Positions 49,797 through 59,270 of a DNA stretch of 64,000 bases are shown one piece after another. This DNA is from Bacillota bacterium. GTDB taxonomy: Bacteria > Bacillota > Clostridia > Tissierellales > Peptoniphilaceae. Below the pieces are notes generated by a model. That model worked only from the letters and a program-made list of their open reading frames with translations, had not been told where the DNA came from and searched no databases. The stretch spans positions 248,001-312,000 of the forward strand of contig JAEZXH010000018.1 of NCBI GenBank assembly GCA_023442775.1, written 5' to 3'. Position 1 is the stretch's first letter, and each line of letters begins with the position of its first letter. A program made the position numbers and the translations under genes.

Positions 49797-51020
49797 CTAA
49801 TCCTCCTTCTCTGTGTCTTCACAAAGACTTTTTCCTGCAAGAAAACCCGTAGAGAATGCAATCTGTAGATTGTACCCTCCCGTCCATGCATCGACGTCGA
49901 GAATCTCTCCGCAAAAATAAAGGCCTTTGACTCTTCGAGATTGCATACGTGAGGGATCGATCTCTGAGACCTCAACTCCCCCTGACGTGACGATAGCCCC
50001 TCCAATGGGTTCTAGGGAAGCTCCCCCTAGGGGAAAATTTTTCATCGCGAGGACGAGTCTCTCTCGTTCCTTCTTTGTCACGCTATGCACTGGTCGATTC
50101 TCTAGGAGTTTCGCCTCTTCGAGGATGTAGGGGACCAGGGCTCGAGGTAGCCGAAGACGAAGAATGGAGCTAAGACTCTTCTTTGGCTCATCATCGAAAT
50201 TCTTTTGAAGACTGCGATGGAGTTCATCACCTGTTAGAGCCGGTTTAAGGTCGAGAAAGAGGGAGAACTCCTTCTCGCGATTGACGAGGCTCGAGAGACG
50301 AAGAGCAATGGGCCCCGAAATCCCGCGATGGGTAAAGAGTGCCTCCCCTTGTTCTTCGTAGGCCTTCTTCCCTAGGCACTTCGCCTTCAAAGAGACATTC
50401 CGCAATGACAGTCCAGAGAGTGGGCTCACATCCCGCTCTGTGCGAAAACCTGTCAGTGCTGGTACTGGCTGGACAATGTGGTGACCGAATTTTTTTGCAA
50501 ATTCGTAGCCCTTTCCCGTGCTTCCCGTGCTCGGATAGGAGAGGCCACCCGTTGCGACGACAACGGCATCAAAGGACTCTCTTCTCTTCCCCGTTTCAAC
50601 GATGAACCCGTCTCCGTCCTGCGATAGAGAGGTCACGTGTTCGTACAGGTGAATCCTCACTCCTTGGTCTTTCAATTTTCGTTCCAAGGCTTGAAGGATA
50701 TCAGAACTCTTGTCAGATTTAGGAAACACCCGGCCGCCGCGCTCTACTTTGAGGGGAACATTCTCCTCAAACCAATCCATGAGGTCGCGATTGGAGAAGG
50801 AGTAGAGCGAGGAATAGAGAAACTCTCGGTTTCGGATGATGGCATCGAAGAAATCTTCGATGGGCGCCGCATTCGTCACATTGCAACGTCCCTTCCCCGT
50901 AAGATAGAGCTTCTTTCCCATCTTCTCGTTACCGTCAAAGAGGTGAACCTCGTGGACGCGAGCAGCTTCATAGGCTGCCATCATCCCTGCTGGCCCACCG
51001 CCAATTACTGCAACGCGCAT
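49797..51020 (-). CDS. HI0933-family FAD-dependent oxidoreductase
   Basis: A 407-residue flavoprotein with the dinucleotide-binding start MRVAVIGGGPAGMMAAYEAA, then KLYLTGKGRCNVTN, ATGGLSYPSTGSTGKGYEFAKKFGH and a C-terminal GLYFCGEILDVDAWTGGYNLQIAFSTG. The reaction is unknown; it is a conserved neighbour of cmk in Clostridia. A longer upstream frame lies within the methyltransferase gene and is not used. Confidence 0.9.
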   Translation of the reverse strand: MRVAVIGGGPAGMMAAYEAARVHEVHLFDGNEKMGKKLYLTGKGRCNVTNAAPIEDFFDAIIRNREFLYSSLYSFSNRDLMDWFEENVPLKVERGGRVFPKSDKSSDILQALERKLKDQGVRIHLYEHVTSLSQDGDGFIVETGKRRESFDAVVVATGGLSYPSTGSTGKGYEFAKKFGHHIVQPVPALTGFRTERDVSPLSGLSLRNVSLKAKCLGKKAYEEQGEALFTHRGISGPIALRLSSLVNREKEFSLFLDLKPALTGDELHRSLQKNFDDEPKKSLSSILRLRLPRALVPYILEEAKLLENRPVHSVTKKERERLVLAMKNFPLGGASLEPIGGAIVTSGGVEVSEIDPSRMQSRRVKGLYFCGEILDVDAWTGGYNLQIAFSTGFLAGKSLCEDTEKED

Positions 51021-51577
51021 CGGTGTACCTCCACACGATAGAGTAAGGGGGGACAGTGAATCTGGTTGACGAATTCTTCGCGAATGATGGTCATCTCTCT
51101 CTGGGGACATTGGGCAAAGAATTCACGAAGGACTTCCTCTTCCCTCTTCCCCTCTTCGTGACCCGGATAACAAGCCACGAGAAGTATCCCCTGTTCCCCT
51201 AGGAGTCTGAGGGATTGCTTTACTGCGGCAAGAGTGGAGGCGACCATCGTCGTTTTGCTCTTATCCCCTCGCGGAAGATATCCAAGGTTAAAGACGATCA
51301 CATCCACTGGCTCCGCGATTACGTCTTCCATGTGTTCATGCCCCAGAAGATGGAGTTTCTTTTCGAGGTAAGGGTACTTCTCGAGGGCTTTTGTCGCCAA
51401 TGCCAGAGCGTCCTCTTGGACGTCAAATCCATAGAGAACACCTTCTCCACGAAGACACTGGGCGAGTTTTTGCGCATCTTTTCCTCGACCTAGTGTCGCA
51501 TCCACCACACGCATTCCTGGACGGACCACACTCTCAAGGATTTCGTGGACGCGCTCAACGATATTTCGTGGCATCAT
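51005..51577 (-). CDS. Class I SAM methyltransferase, YtqB/MnmM-like
   Basis: A 190-residue methyltransferase of the rRNA_methylase (PF06962) type with motif I VVDATLGRGKDAQKLA, VIVFNLGYLPRGDK and LLVACYPGHEEGKREE. The B. subtilis member YtqB is reported to methylate nm5U in tRNA (MnmM); this is the best functional guess. It overlaps both neighbours. The TIGR01212 protein at 16983-17897 is a possible partner. Confidence 0.82.
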   Translation of the reverse strand: MMPRNIVERVHEILESVVRPGMRVVDATLGRGKDAQKLAQCLRGEGVLYGFDVQEDALALATKALEKYPYLEKKLHLLGHEHMEDVIAEPVDVIVFNLGYLPRGDKSKTTMVASTLAAVKQSLRLLGEQGILLVACYPGHEEGKREEEVLREFFAQCPQREMTIIREEFVNQIHCPPLLYRVEVHRCALQ

Positions 51578-52278
51578 ACGAGTTCCTCCAAGGCTTTTAC
51601 TTCTTCTTCAGTGAGCTCTCGATACATCCCAGGAATTAGATTCCCAAGTCGCAACGGGCCGTAGCCGATGCGCCAGAGCCTTTTTACGGGATGTCCGATG
51701 GCCTCGCACATCTTTTTGACCTGGTGATACCGGCCCTCGTGAATCGTGAGTTCTAAGTATTTTCTCCGATTTTCAGTAATCATTCGCGCTTTTCCTGGCG
51801 CGCTAACCCAGTCTTCGACATGCACGCCATTTGAAAGAGCCGCCAGGTCTTCTTCATCGGGAACACCTTTGACATGAGCCCGGTATATTTTTTCAACCCC
51901 CTTCGAGGGATGTGAGAGTTTGTATGCGAGTTCGCCGTCATTTGTGAGGAGAATGAGGCCTTCCGTATCCCAGTCCAATCGTCCAATAGGGTAGACTCTA
52001 CCGTATGAAAAGGGAACGAGATCGCAGACCGTCATTCTTCCGCGATCGTCCGATGCAGAAGAGAGAATCTTCCGCGGCTTATTCATCATGAGGGTCGTAA
52101 ACTTCTTGGGAATCTTGATTTTCAAGCCGTCGACGCGCACCACATCCCCTTCATCGACGATAGTTCCAAGGGTGGTCACAGTCTCACCATTGACTTGAAC
52201 ACGCCCTGCGAGAATATACTCCTCAGCATGACGCCGCGAGGCGACGCCTGCATGAGCTAGATATTTTTGTAGTCTCAT
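51574..52278 (-). CDS. rluB: 23S/16S pseudouridine synthase, RluB/RsuA family
   Basis: A 234-residue enzyme: an S4 domain at the N-terminus (MRLQKYLAHAGVASRRHAEE) and a catalytic domain with the Asp motif GRLDWDTEGLILLTNDGEL, then EGRYHQVKKMCEAIGHPVKRL. It follows scpB with a four-base overlap, the scpA-scpB-rluB order of many Bacillota. Confidence 0.93.
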   Translation of the reverse strand: MRLQKYLAHAGVASRRHAEEYILAGRVQVNGETVTTLGTIVDEGDVVRVDGLKIKIPKKFTTLMMNKPRKILSSASDDRGRMTVCDLVPFSYGRVYPIGRLDWDTEGLILLTNDGELAYKLSHPSKGVEKIYRAHVKGVPDEEDLAALSNGVHVEDWVSAPGKARMITENRRKYLELTIHEGRYHQVKKMCEAIGHPVKRLWRIGYGPLRLGNLIPGMYRELTEEEVKALEELV

Positions 52279-52820
52279 AGGCTATTCTCCAAGAAATTCA
52301 AGACCTCCGTTTCCTCCACCTCCTCTAATGGAGGAAGGGCGCTGAGGCTCTCGAGGCCAAATGTCTCAAGAAAGAGCGACGTTGTCCGATAGAGTTTTGG
52401 CTTTCCCGGCCGATCCAATCGACCACATTCCTCGATAAATCCCGCATCGAGGAGTGCGCGCATCAGTCGTTCGCAGCCCACCCCGCGAATATCTTCCACA
52501 TCGACGCGCGTAATGGGCTGTCGATAGGCGATGATTGCGAGTGTCTCCAGAGAGGCCTTTGTGAAATCTCTCTTTTTTGAGGTGACAAAGAGGGGTTCGA
52601 TGGATTCATAGTCTTCTGGCTTTGTGGAGAGGCTCACTCCTTCCCCACGACGACAGAGGCGAAGACCACGTCCAGGACGCATGTACTCCGCCTCCAATTG
52701 CGCCAATGCCAATTCTACGTCTTGTCGTGTGACTTGGAGAACCTCTGCAATCTCTTTGACCTCTAGAGGATCGCCCCAGGCGAATAACATCCCTTCGATT
52801 GTCCCTTGTAGATCACTCAT
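52275..52820 (-). CDS. scpB: Segregation and condensation protein ScpB
   Basis: A 181-residue winged-helix subunit of the SMC condensin. TIEGMLFAWGDPLEVKEIAEVL is the first winged helix and LETLAIIAYRQPITRVDVEDIRG the second, with a C-terminal segment GRPKLY-like GKPKLYRTTSLFLETFGL. The ATG at 52820 overlaps the scpA end by eight bases. Smc itself is not in the window. Confidence 0.95.
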   Translation of the reverse strand: MSDLQGTIEGMLFAWGDPLEVKEIAEVLQVTRQDVELALAQLEAEYMRPGRGLRLCRRGEGVSLSTKPEDYESIEPLFVTSKKRDFTKASLETLAIIAYRQPITRVDVEDIRGVGCERLMRALLDAGFIEECGRLDRPGKPKLYRTTSLFLETFGLESLSALPPLEEVEETEVLNFLENSL

Positions 52821-53517
52821 CGTTTCTCCTCTCAAAGAATATCTCGCCTCGTTCTACAAAAATCCGTAACTCTCCGCCTTTACTGAGCTCAAGGCCCGCC
52901 AAGAAAAAGCTAAGCACCTCTTCTCGACTCGCCTGTGGCCCAAAGAGTTCCGTAAAGGAAACTTGAGGCTGTTCAAGGATGCGTCCACGCACCCTCTCCA
53001 CGCACCGCGCCACGGGAAAGAGTTCGGGCTGGACACGAATGGACCAGTCCTCCTCTTGAGTGGGCCGGTGTTTGAGGACGTGGGCAAGGGCTTCGGCAAG
53101 TTCTTGAGGGGACCCATCCTTCCATGAAATTTCTTCCCGGGGCGTAAACCAATCACTCGTCTTCCGGTGAAAGGCTCGTTTTTCTTCTCTTTCGTAGCCC
53201 CCTAATGTCTCCGCAGCTTCTTTGAACATCTTGTAGAGCACAAGGCGCTCGACGAGGTCGAGGCGCGGGTCCTCTTCCTCTTCTTTCTCTTGGCGCGGAA
53301 GGAGCATCTTGGATTTGATCTCGAGAAGCGTTGCCGCCATCACGAGAAAATCACTCATCTGTTCCGGAGCAATGTGAGCCTTCTCCATCTCCTTCAAAAA
53401 CTCATCAGCGACCCGAGCGATGGGAATATCGCGGATGTCAATTTTCTCTTTACGGATGAGCTCAAGGAGCATATCCATGGGACCCTCGTAGGCGACGAGG
53501 TGGAGTTCATAAGACAT
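52813..53517 (-). CDS. scpA: Segregation and condensation protein ScpA
   Basis: A 234-residue kleisin of the SMC complex. The N-terminus LHLVAYEGPMDMLLELIRKEKIDIRDIPI is the Smc-contacting helical part, with FLVMAATLLEIKSKMLLP following; the C-terminal winged helix ends in ELRIFVERGEIFFERR. The ATG at 53517 lies just inside the M50 gene end. Confidence 0.95.
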   Translation of the reverse strand: MSYELHLVAYEGPMDMLLELIRKEKIDIRDIPIARVADEFLKEMEKAHIAPEQMSDFLVMAATLLEIKSKMLLPRQEKEEEEDPRLDLVERLVLYKMFKEAAETLGGYEREEKRAFHRKTSDWFTPREEISWKDGSPQELAEALAHVLKHRPTQEEDWSIRVQPELFPVARCVERVRGRILEQPQVSFTELFGPQASREEVLSFFLAGLELSKGGELRIFVERGEIFFERRNDE

Positions 53518-54154
53518 AGAGGACGCTGCTCCAAAATCCGAAGAACCCATCGATAAGTCCGTAGATGATGGGACCGATGATTCGACTCGTGAGACCTGTC
53601 AACACTGCGAAGAGCAGAATGAAGTAGGTATACCGCTCATAGCGCCAAAAGAATTCTTCAAAGCGCCCGGGGAGAAGACTCATGACGACCTTCGACCCGT
53701 CAAGGGGAGGCAGTGGAATCAAATTAAAGACTCCGAGCATGACGTTGTACCAGAGGATGGTCAAGAGAAGATTGACGAGAAATCCTTCCCCTGTTCCACC
53801 AAACACAGTCAAGAAGGCTAAGATTCCCGCGCAGAGAAACGCAGCGATAAAATTGTAGGTCACCCCCGCGAGGGAGACGAAGATGGTGTCTCGTCGTCGA
53901 TGCTTAAAAAACCACGGATTGATGGGAACCGCCTTTGCCCATCCGAAACGAAAGAGGACCATACACAATAGACCCACAGGGTCGATGTGGCGGAGAGGAT
54001 TGAGACTCAGTCTTCCCTCACTCTTTGCCGTTCGATCCCCAAGCCAATAGGCGACGAGACCGTGGGCGACCTCATGCCCGACGACGGCGATGAGTAGGGC
54101 AATCACTCGACAAAGAAAATCTTCGAGATTGACAGAGGTCAGAGAGTTTAACAC
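53507..54154 (-). CDS. Site-2-protease-family zinc metalloprotease (M50)
   Basis: A 215-residue polytopic protein with the zinc motif VGHEVAHGLVAYWLGD near residue 27 and the second Asp motif LIPLPPLDGSKV near 135. SLAGVTYNFIAAFL is the typical NPG-like segment, here with V-T-Y-N. It is of the small YwhC/FtsH-neighbour type, without PDZ. Its substrate is unknown. It overlaps pdp and scpA by a few bases. Confidence 0.9.
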   Translation of the reverse strand: MLNSLTSVNLEDFLCRVIALLIAVVGHEVAHGLVAYWLGDRTAKSEGRLSLNPLRHIDPVGLLCMVLFRFGWAKAVPINPWFFKHRRRDTIFVSLAGVTYNFIAAFLCAGILAFLTVFGGTGEGFLVNLLLTILWYNVMLGVFNLIPLPPLDGSKVVMSLLPGRFEEFFWRYERYTYFILLFAVLTGLTSRIIGPIIYGLIDGFFGFWSSVLYVL

Positions 54155-55467
54155 GTTTCATCTCCGACTTCACCGAGAATAAGGGGAAGTGGTTCACAGG
54201 ACTCTTGCGAAATACCGAGGGCAAGGCTAAACCGCTTTCCTGCCTCTTCCAAGGCTTCTTCACTCTTTCCATAGAGGTGCGCAACCACATCTCCCTCTTG
54301 TACAGAGTCCCCAATTTTCTTGGTGAGAAGAACCCCGGCACCAGGATCGATCACATCTTCCATCGTCGCTCGACCAGCACCGAGGATGCGGGCAATTTCT
54401 CCAATCTCTAGGGCATCGAGTTCAGAAATCCACCCGGATTTTTCTGCGCACACGTCACGGTGGTGACTGGAGAGGGGCAAAGCGAGAATCTCCTCAGCAT
54501 CTGTAATATTAGCCCCTTGGGCTTTGAGGAGCTTCTCGAAGGTCTCGAGGGCACGCCCAGAGGCCAAAGTCTCTTCAAGAGCTCGTCGTGCAGATTCTTC
54601 ATCGGTGTATTCTCCGGAGAGGACGAGAAGCTTTTGACCGAGGATGAGGCAAAGATCCTTCAGGTCCTCCGGGCCCTCGCCTTTCATCACACGAATCGCC
54701 TCCTGCACCTCGAGGAGGTTCCCAACTGCAAATCCGAGAGGTTCTTCCATCGAAGAGATGACCGCCATAACGCGGCGACCAAATCGCTTCCCAAGGCCGA
54801 CGAGGTGCTCTGCCAAAGAGCGCGCGGAAGCTTCGTCTTTCATAAATGCACCCTTGCCCACCTTCACGTCGAGAATAAGGGCATCACTTCCGACGGCGAT
54901 TTTCTTACTGAGGATGCTTGCAGCAATGAGACCTTCTTGATCCACCGTTGCCGTTGCGTCCCGCAGGGCATAGAGTTTTTTATCCCCGGGGGTCACCTTC
55001 GCCGTTTGACCCGCAAGACAAATTCCAATGTCATTGGTTTGGGCAATGAATTCCTCTACGGTGCGATCGATGGAAAATCCCGGAATCGCTTCGAGTTTAT
55101 CGAGGGTCCCCCCTGTGTGTCCGAGGCCTCGACCACTCATCTTCGCAAAGGGAACGCCCAGAGCCGCAACCATGGGCCCTAAGATAAGACTTACCGTATC
55201 TCCCACGCCACCGGTGGAATGCTTGTCGACCTTTGTTCCATGGATTGCAGAGAGATCAATCCGATCACCGGAATCGATGAGTTCCTTCGTCAACGCATAA
55301 CTCTCCTCTTCCGACAGTCCCTGGAACCAAATCGCCATCAAGAGAGCGCTCACTTGATAATCGGGAATATTTCCCTCGCAATAGCTTCGAACCCATTCTC
55401 CCATTTCTTCAGGAGTAAAAGAGCCTCCGTGTTTTTTCTTTTCAATCAGTTCATACATGTTTAGCAT
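54148..55467 (-). CDS. pdp: Pyrimidine-nucleoside phosphorylase
   Basis: A 439-residue enzyme splitting uridine and thymidine with phosphate. The signature SGRGLGHTGGTLDKLEAIPGF is present, with HSTGGVGDTVSLILGP and LDVKVGKGAFMK. The C-terminal domain reads DPGAGVLLTKKIGDSVQEGDVVAHLYG. It follows punA by ten bases, so purine and pyrimidine nucleoside salvage are co-expressed. Confidence 0.96.
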   Translation of the reverse strand: MLNMYELIEKKKHGGSFTPEEMGEWVRSYCEGNIPDYQVSALLMAIWFQGLSEEESYALTKELIDSGDRIDLSAIHGTKVDKHSTGGVGDTVSLILGPMVAALGVPFAKMSGRGLGHTGGTLDKLEAIPGFSIDRTVEEFIAQTNDIGICLAGQTAKVTPGDKKLYALRDATATVDQEGLIAASILSKKIAVGSDALILDVKVGKGAFMKDEASARSLAEHLVGLGKRFGRRVMAVISSMEEPLGFAVGNLLEVQEAIRVMKGEGPEDLKDLCLILGQKLLVLSGEYTDEESARRALEETLASGRALETFEKLLKAQGANITDAEEILALPLSSHHRDVCAEKSGWISELDALEIGEIARILGAGRATMEDVIDPGAGVLLTKKIGDSVQEGDVVAHLYGKSEEALEEAGKRFSLALGISQESCEPLPLILGEVGDETC

Positions 55468-55477
55468 GACGGACCTC

Positions 55478-56278
55478 TTAGCTTTCTCTCAAAATTGCCG
55501 TCAATAAAGACTTGAAATCACTCGCTACTTTTCGGGAGATTTCCATGACCTCGTCGTGGACAAGAGGCTGGTCGAGAATCCCTGCCGCCATATTGGTGAT
55601 GCAGGAGATGCCGAGAATCTCAATCCCCAGATGGCGCGCCACGAGGACTTCTGGAACAGTGCTCATTCCAACGGCATCCGCACCTAAGATGCGCGCCATG
55701 CGCACCTCCGCCGGGGTTTCGTAATTGGGGCCACTAAACCACATGTAGACCCCTTCCTCCATGGAGATTCCCAGTTCTTCTCCCAATGAAAGTGCCCGGT
55801 CCGCCCAAGCTTTGTGGTAGGCCTCGGTCATGTCTGGGAAGCGAGGACACCCTTCAATATTCGGCCCGACGAGGGGGTTCACACCGGCATAGTTGATGTG
55901 GTCGCGAATGATCATCAACGTCCCTGGTTGGAAGTCACGATTGACGCCACCTGCTGCATTGGTGACGAGAATCCTCTTCACTCCAAGAGCCGCCATGACG
56001 CGGACGGGGAATACAACAGCATCGATCCCAATCCCTTCATAGTAGTGGACCCGTCCTTGCATGGCGACAATTCTCTTGCCCTCAAGAGTCCCAAAGACGA
56101 GACGCCCCTTGTGTCCAGCCACCGTACTCGACGAAAATCCCGAGATATCTTCGTAGGGGACATAGACTTTATCTTCAAGATTTTCTGCAAAATCACCGAG
56201 GCCGGACCCGAGAATTAGACCAATCTCAGGTTCTAAATCCGTGGCGCGTCGGATATCTTGAATCGCACGTTCAATCAT
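55478..56278 (-). CDS. punA: Purine nucleoside phosphorylase
   Basis: A 266-residue trimeric-type phosphorylase for inosine and guanosine. ILGSGLGDFAENLED at the start, VFPVRVMAALGVKRILVTNAAGG at mid-protein and YMWFSGPNYETPAEVRMARILGADAVGMST are diagnostic. The ATG at 56278 overlaps the NUDIX stop by eight bases; a longer frame lies within it. Paired with pdp. Confidence 0.96.
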   Translation of the reverse strand: MIERAIQDIRRATDLEPEIGLILGSGLGDFAENLEDKVYVPYEDISGFSSSTVAGHKGRLVFGTLEGKRIVAMQGRVHYYEGIGIDAVVFPVRVMAALGVKRILVTNAAGGVNRDFQPGTLMIIRDHINYAGVNPLVGPNIEGCPRFPDMTEAYHKAWADRALSLGEELGISMEEGVYMWFSGPNYETPAEVRMARILGADAVGMSTVPEVLVARHLGIEILGISCITNMAAGILDQPLVHDEVMEISRKVASDFKSLLTAILRES

Positions 56279-56816
56279 GGTTTTTCCTCCAATAGGTCTC
56301 ATAAGCTAAAATCCCGACAATGGATTTCGCATCGACGATGTCTCCCGCTGCAATGGCTCGGAGAGCGTCGGGGACACTCATCTTCACCACTTCCACATTC
56401 TCCTCTTCGTCTAAGTCCTGCATCCCTTCTTCCAAGTCCTCCGCGAGAAAGAGGGTCAACTTTTCATTGCAAAAGCCGGGGGTGGCGTAAAACTCCGTGA
56501 TGTAGGAGATTTTCTTCGCCGTATATCCCGTTTCTTCTCGGAGTTCTCGCCGGGCGGTTTCACGGGGTTCTTCCGAGGGTTCGATCATTCCTGCAGGAAT
56601 TTCTAGGAGTACTCGTTCTGCAGCCTTGCGAAATTGACGAACGAGAATGAGATCCCCACCATCATCGACGGCGACAATTCCAACGGCGTTGGCTCGTTCG
56701 ACGATCTCTCTCTTGGCATAGCGCTGATTGGGCAGTTCAATGGTATCCACACGTACGGAAAGGACCTTCCCTTCGAATGCGCGTGTGGATTTCATCGTAC
56801 GTTCTTCAAAAAGCAT
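56271..56816 (-). CDS. NUDIX hydrolase, ADP-ribose pyrophosphatase type
   Basis: A 181-residue hydrolase with the NUDIX box GMIEPSEEPRETARRELREE followed by TGYTAKK, and AVGIVAVDDGGDLILVRQFRKA before it. The NudF/ADP-ribose pyrophosphatase group fits best by length and flanking segments. The ATG follows AGGAGGAACC. It lies between recN and punA. Confidence 0.9.
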   Translation of the reverse strand: MLFEERTMKSTRAFEGKVLSVRVDTIELPNQRYAKREIVERANAVGIVAVDDGGDLILVRQFRKAAERVLLEIPAGMIEPSEEPRETARRELREETGYTAKKISYITEFYATPGFCNEKLTLFLAEDLEEGMQDLDEEENVEVVKMSVPDALRAIAAGDIVDAKSIVGILAYETYWRKNHD

Positions 56817-56824
56817 GGTTCCTC

Positions 56825-58480
56825 CTATTCCATCCCAAGCATCTCTCGCGCAGAGGAGAGTGAGGTTTCGGTAATGTCTGCTCCACTGATGAGTCTCGCA
56901 AGTTCCATCACTCGCGCCTCTCCTTCCAGGGGATAAATCCGTGATGTCGTTCGACCTTCTTCTCTTTCTTTTTGGATGAGATAGTGTGCATCCGCATGGG
57001 CGACAATCTGTGGTAAATGGGAGATGGCAATGACCTGGGCCGACTCTGAAATCTGGTGCAACCTCTGCCCGACGACGTAAGCGGTCCGTCCACTGATGCC
57101 GGAGTCAATCTCGTCGAAGATGACCGTGGGAATGTCCTCTTCGAGAATAAAGAGGCTCTTTAGCGCGAGCATAATCCTCGAGATTTCCCCGCCAGAGGCG
57201 ACCTTCGCAAGGGGCTTTGCCCCCTCTCCTTCATTGGCTTGAAGATCGAAGATGACGCCATCTTGGCCTCTCGCAGAAAGAGGTGCCTTCTCGATGCGGA
57301 CAAAGAATTTTGCGTGCTGCATGTTGAGCTCAGAGATTGCAGCCGTCATGTCTTCCCCTAATCGCTCTCCCAAACGTCTTCGAGCCATCGTCAGGGCCTT
57401 GGCGACTTCCTCGGCATGACGTTTTTTATGGATGACTTCTTCTTGAAGTTTCGAAATACGCAAGTCGTAGTCTTCAAAGAACGCAAGGCGTTCCCGCGCA
57501 TCTTGAAGAAACTTTTTTGCATCCTCCACCGTTGGGCCATACTTGTACAGAAGTTGATTCACGAGATTCATTCGGTCCTCAAGTTCTCTCACGTCGCCAA
57601 AATCGAGAGATTCCAACGTCGATTCGAGCCGATAGCTCTGGTCGCGCAAGAGTTCACGAGCTTCCTCTAAAAGGCCCACAATTTCCTGGATGGAGGCATC
57701 GAGATCGCTCACGTGATAGAGGCCAGAGAGCGCCCGATCTACACTTTCTATGGCCCCTCCCTCATAACGACCGAGGACATGAAGACTTTCGGCGATGGCC
57801 TCTTGGATGCGTTTTGCAGATTGAGCCCGTTTGTATTGCTGGCGGAGGGGCTCTCCATCTTCCTCGGTCAGCATAGCATCCTCCAATTCCTGAACCTGAA
57901 ATTGGAGAAGATCTTTCTCACGCGCCCGATGAGCATCGTCGAGGGAAGATTCTTTCAAGGTTTTCTCTGCGACCTCGTAAGCGTCATAGGCCTCTTTCAT
58001 GGCGATGAGGAGACGTCGATGTTCTTCCCCTCCAGAAAAATCCAATTGGCGCAACTGTTCTGCAGGTTCGAGAATCTTCAGTGCTTCACTTTGGGCAAAG
58101 ACATCGACAATCGCGCCCGTAAGTTCCCTAAGCTTCCCAAGTGAGATGACGCGATCGTTTAATCGGGCAACTCCTGGCCGCGACTGGTAGATTTCTCGCG
58201 TAATGATGCACTCATCATCTTGAAAGACCACGTCAAAGCGCCGTTCAAGCTTTCGTAAAAAGTCGGGTGGCAGAGAAAATACACCTTGGACAAAGGCCTC
58301 CTCCGCCCCTCGTCGAATCAAATCCTTTTGAGCACGAGCGCCAAGGATACAATCGAGAGCATCAATGAGGACAGATTTTCCCGCTCCAGTCTCCCCGGTC
58401 AAGACATTGAGTCCTTCCCGGAAGCTGACGTGAAGGTCCTCGATGATGGCCACATTTCGGATGACGAGTTCACGAAGCAT
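56825..58480 (-). CDS. recN: DNA repair protein RecN
   Basis: A 551-residue SMC-like ATPase of double-strand-break repair. N-terminal Walker A LTGETGAGKSVLIDALDCILG, central coiled coils (about 160-370) and the C-terminal signature KVASGGEISRIMLALKSL with Walker B PTVIFDEIDSGISG. It overlaps tlyA by 11 bases, the standard tlyA-recN order. Confidence 0.97.
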   Translation of the reverse strand: MLRELVIRNVAIIEDLHVSFREGLNVLTGETGAGKSVLIDALDCILGARAQKDLIRRGAEEAFVQGVFSLPPDFLRKLERRFDVVFQDDECIITREIYQSRPGVARLNDRVISLGKLRELTGAIVDVFAQSEALKILEPAEQLRQLDFSGGEEHRRLLIAMKEAYDAYEVAEKTLKESSLDDAHRAREKDLLQFQVQELEDAMLTEEDGEPLRQQYKRAQSAKRIQEAIAESLHVLGRYEGGAIESVDRALSGLYHVSDLDASIQEIVGLLEEARELLRDQSYRLESTLESLDFGDVRELEDRMNLVNQLLYKYGPTVEDAKKFLQDARERLAFFEDYDLRISKLQEEVIHKKRHAEEVAKALTMARRRLGERLGEDMTAAISELNMQHAKFFVRIEKAPLSARGQDGVIFDLQANEGEGAKPLAKVASGGEISRIMLALKSLFILEEDIPTVIFDEIDSGISGRTAYVVGQRLHQISESAQVIAISHLPQIVAHADAHYLIQKEREEGRTTSRIYPLEGEARVMELARLISGADITETSLSSAREMLGME

Positions 58481-59261
58481 CTGGCTCCTCCTTCACGAGT
58501 GCTGAAAAGTCAACATCAAGGGGGTGGTACGGGGATTTCTCTCCATAGACGAGAAACTCCTTGTTCCCTTGTGTCCCATGAATGGGGCTCACAAAATACC
58601 CAAGGGGACAAAGATCGAGTTGTTCGAGAAGAGAATCGACTTTCTGTAAAACTTCAAGATGAACTTTGGAATCACGGACGATTCCCTTCTTCCCCACCTT
58701 CTCGCGCCCCGCTTCAAACTGTGGTTTGATGAGAGCGACAAACCGGGCTTTCTCCGCTAAAATCTCTTTCACCACAGGAAGCACAAGGGAAAGAGAGATA
58801 AAACTCACATCGATGGAGACAAACCCTACGGGCTCGGGAATCTTCTCGGGATCAAAGTAACGAATATTAGTCCGCTCCCAACTCGTGACCCGTTCATCTT
58901 GACGAAGTCGGTAATCCAGTTGTCCATAGCCGACGTCGATGGCGTAGACCTTCTGCGCCCCATGTTGGAGCATGCAATCCGTAAAGCCTCCCGTACTTGC
59001 ACCCACATCGACACAAGTCAGCCCTTGAAGAACTAAGGATTTCTCACGGATGACTTTTTCTAGTTTCAGTCCACCTCGACTCACATAGGGCAAATGCTCC
59101 TTCACTGTGAGAGGAGCTTCTTCTTCCACAAGTTCTCCTGGCTTTTCAATCCGTTGTGTTCCACAGAGGACCTGTCCCGCCATGATAAGCGCCTTTGCTT
59201 TCTCCCTTGATGGCGCCAGGTTTAATTCCACGAGTCGAACATCTGCGCGCTTTCTCTCCAT
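58470..59261 (-). CDS. tlyA: TlyA family rRNA 2'-O-methyltransferase
   Basis: A 263-residue protein with an S4 domain (about 1-65) and an FtsJ-like methyltransferase: CVDVGASTGGFTDCMLQHGA, DVSFISLSLVLP and VALIKPQFEAGRE. It is predicted to methylate ribose in 16S/23S rRNA; a membrane-damaging role for some TlyA proteins is not implied. It follows the polyprenyl synthase gene by nine bases. Confidence 0.93.
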   Translation of the reverse strand: MERKRADVRLVELNLAPSREKAKALIMAGQVLCGTQRIEKPGELVEEEAPLTVKEHLPYVSRGGLKLEKVIREKSLVLQGLTCVDVGASTGGFTDCMLQHGAQKVYAIDVGYGQLDYRLRQDERVTSWERTNIRYFDPEKIPEPVGFVSIDVSFISLSLVLPVVKEILAEKARFVALIKPQFEAGREKVGKKGIVRDSKVHLEVLQKVDSLLEQLDLCPLGYFVSPIHGTQGNKEFLVYGEKSPYHPLDVDFSALVKEEPDAS

Positions 59262-59270
59262 GGACTCCTC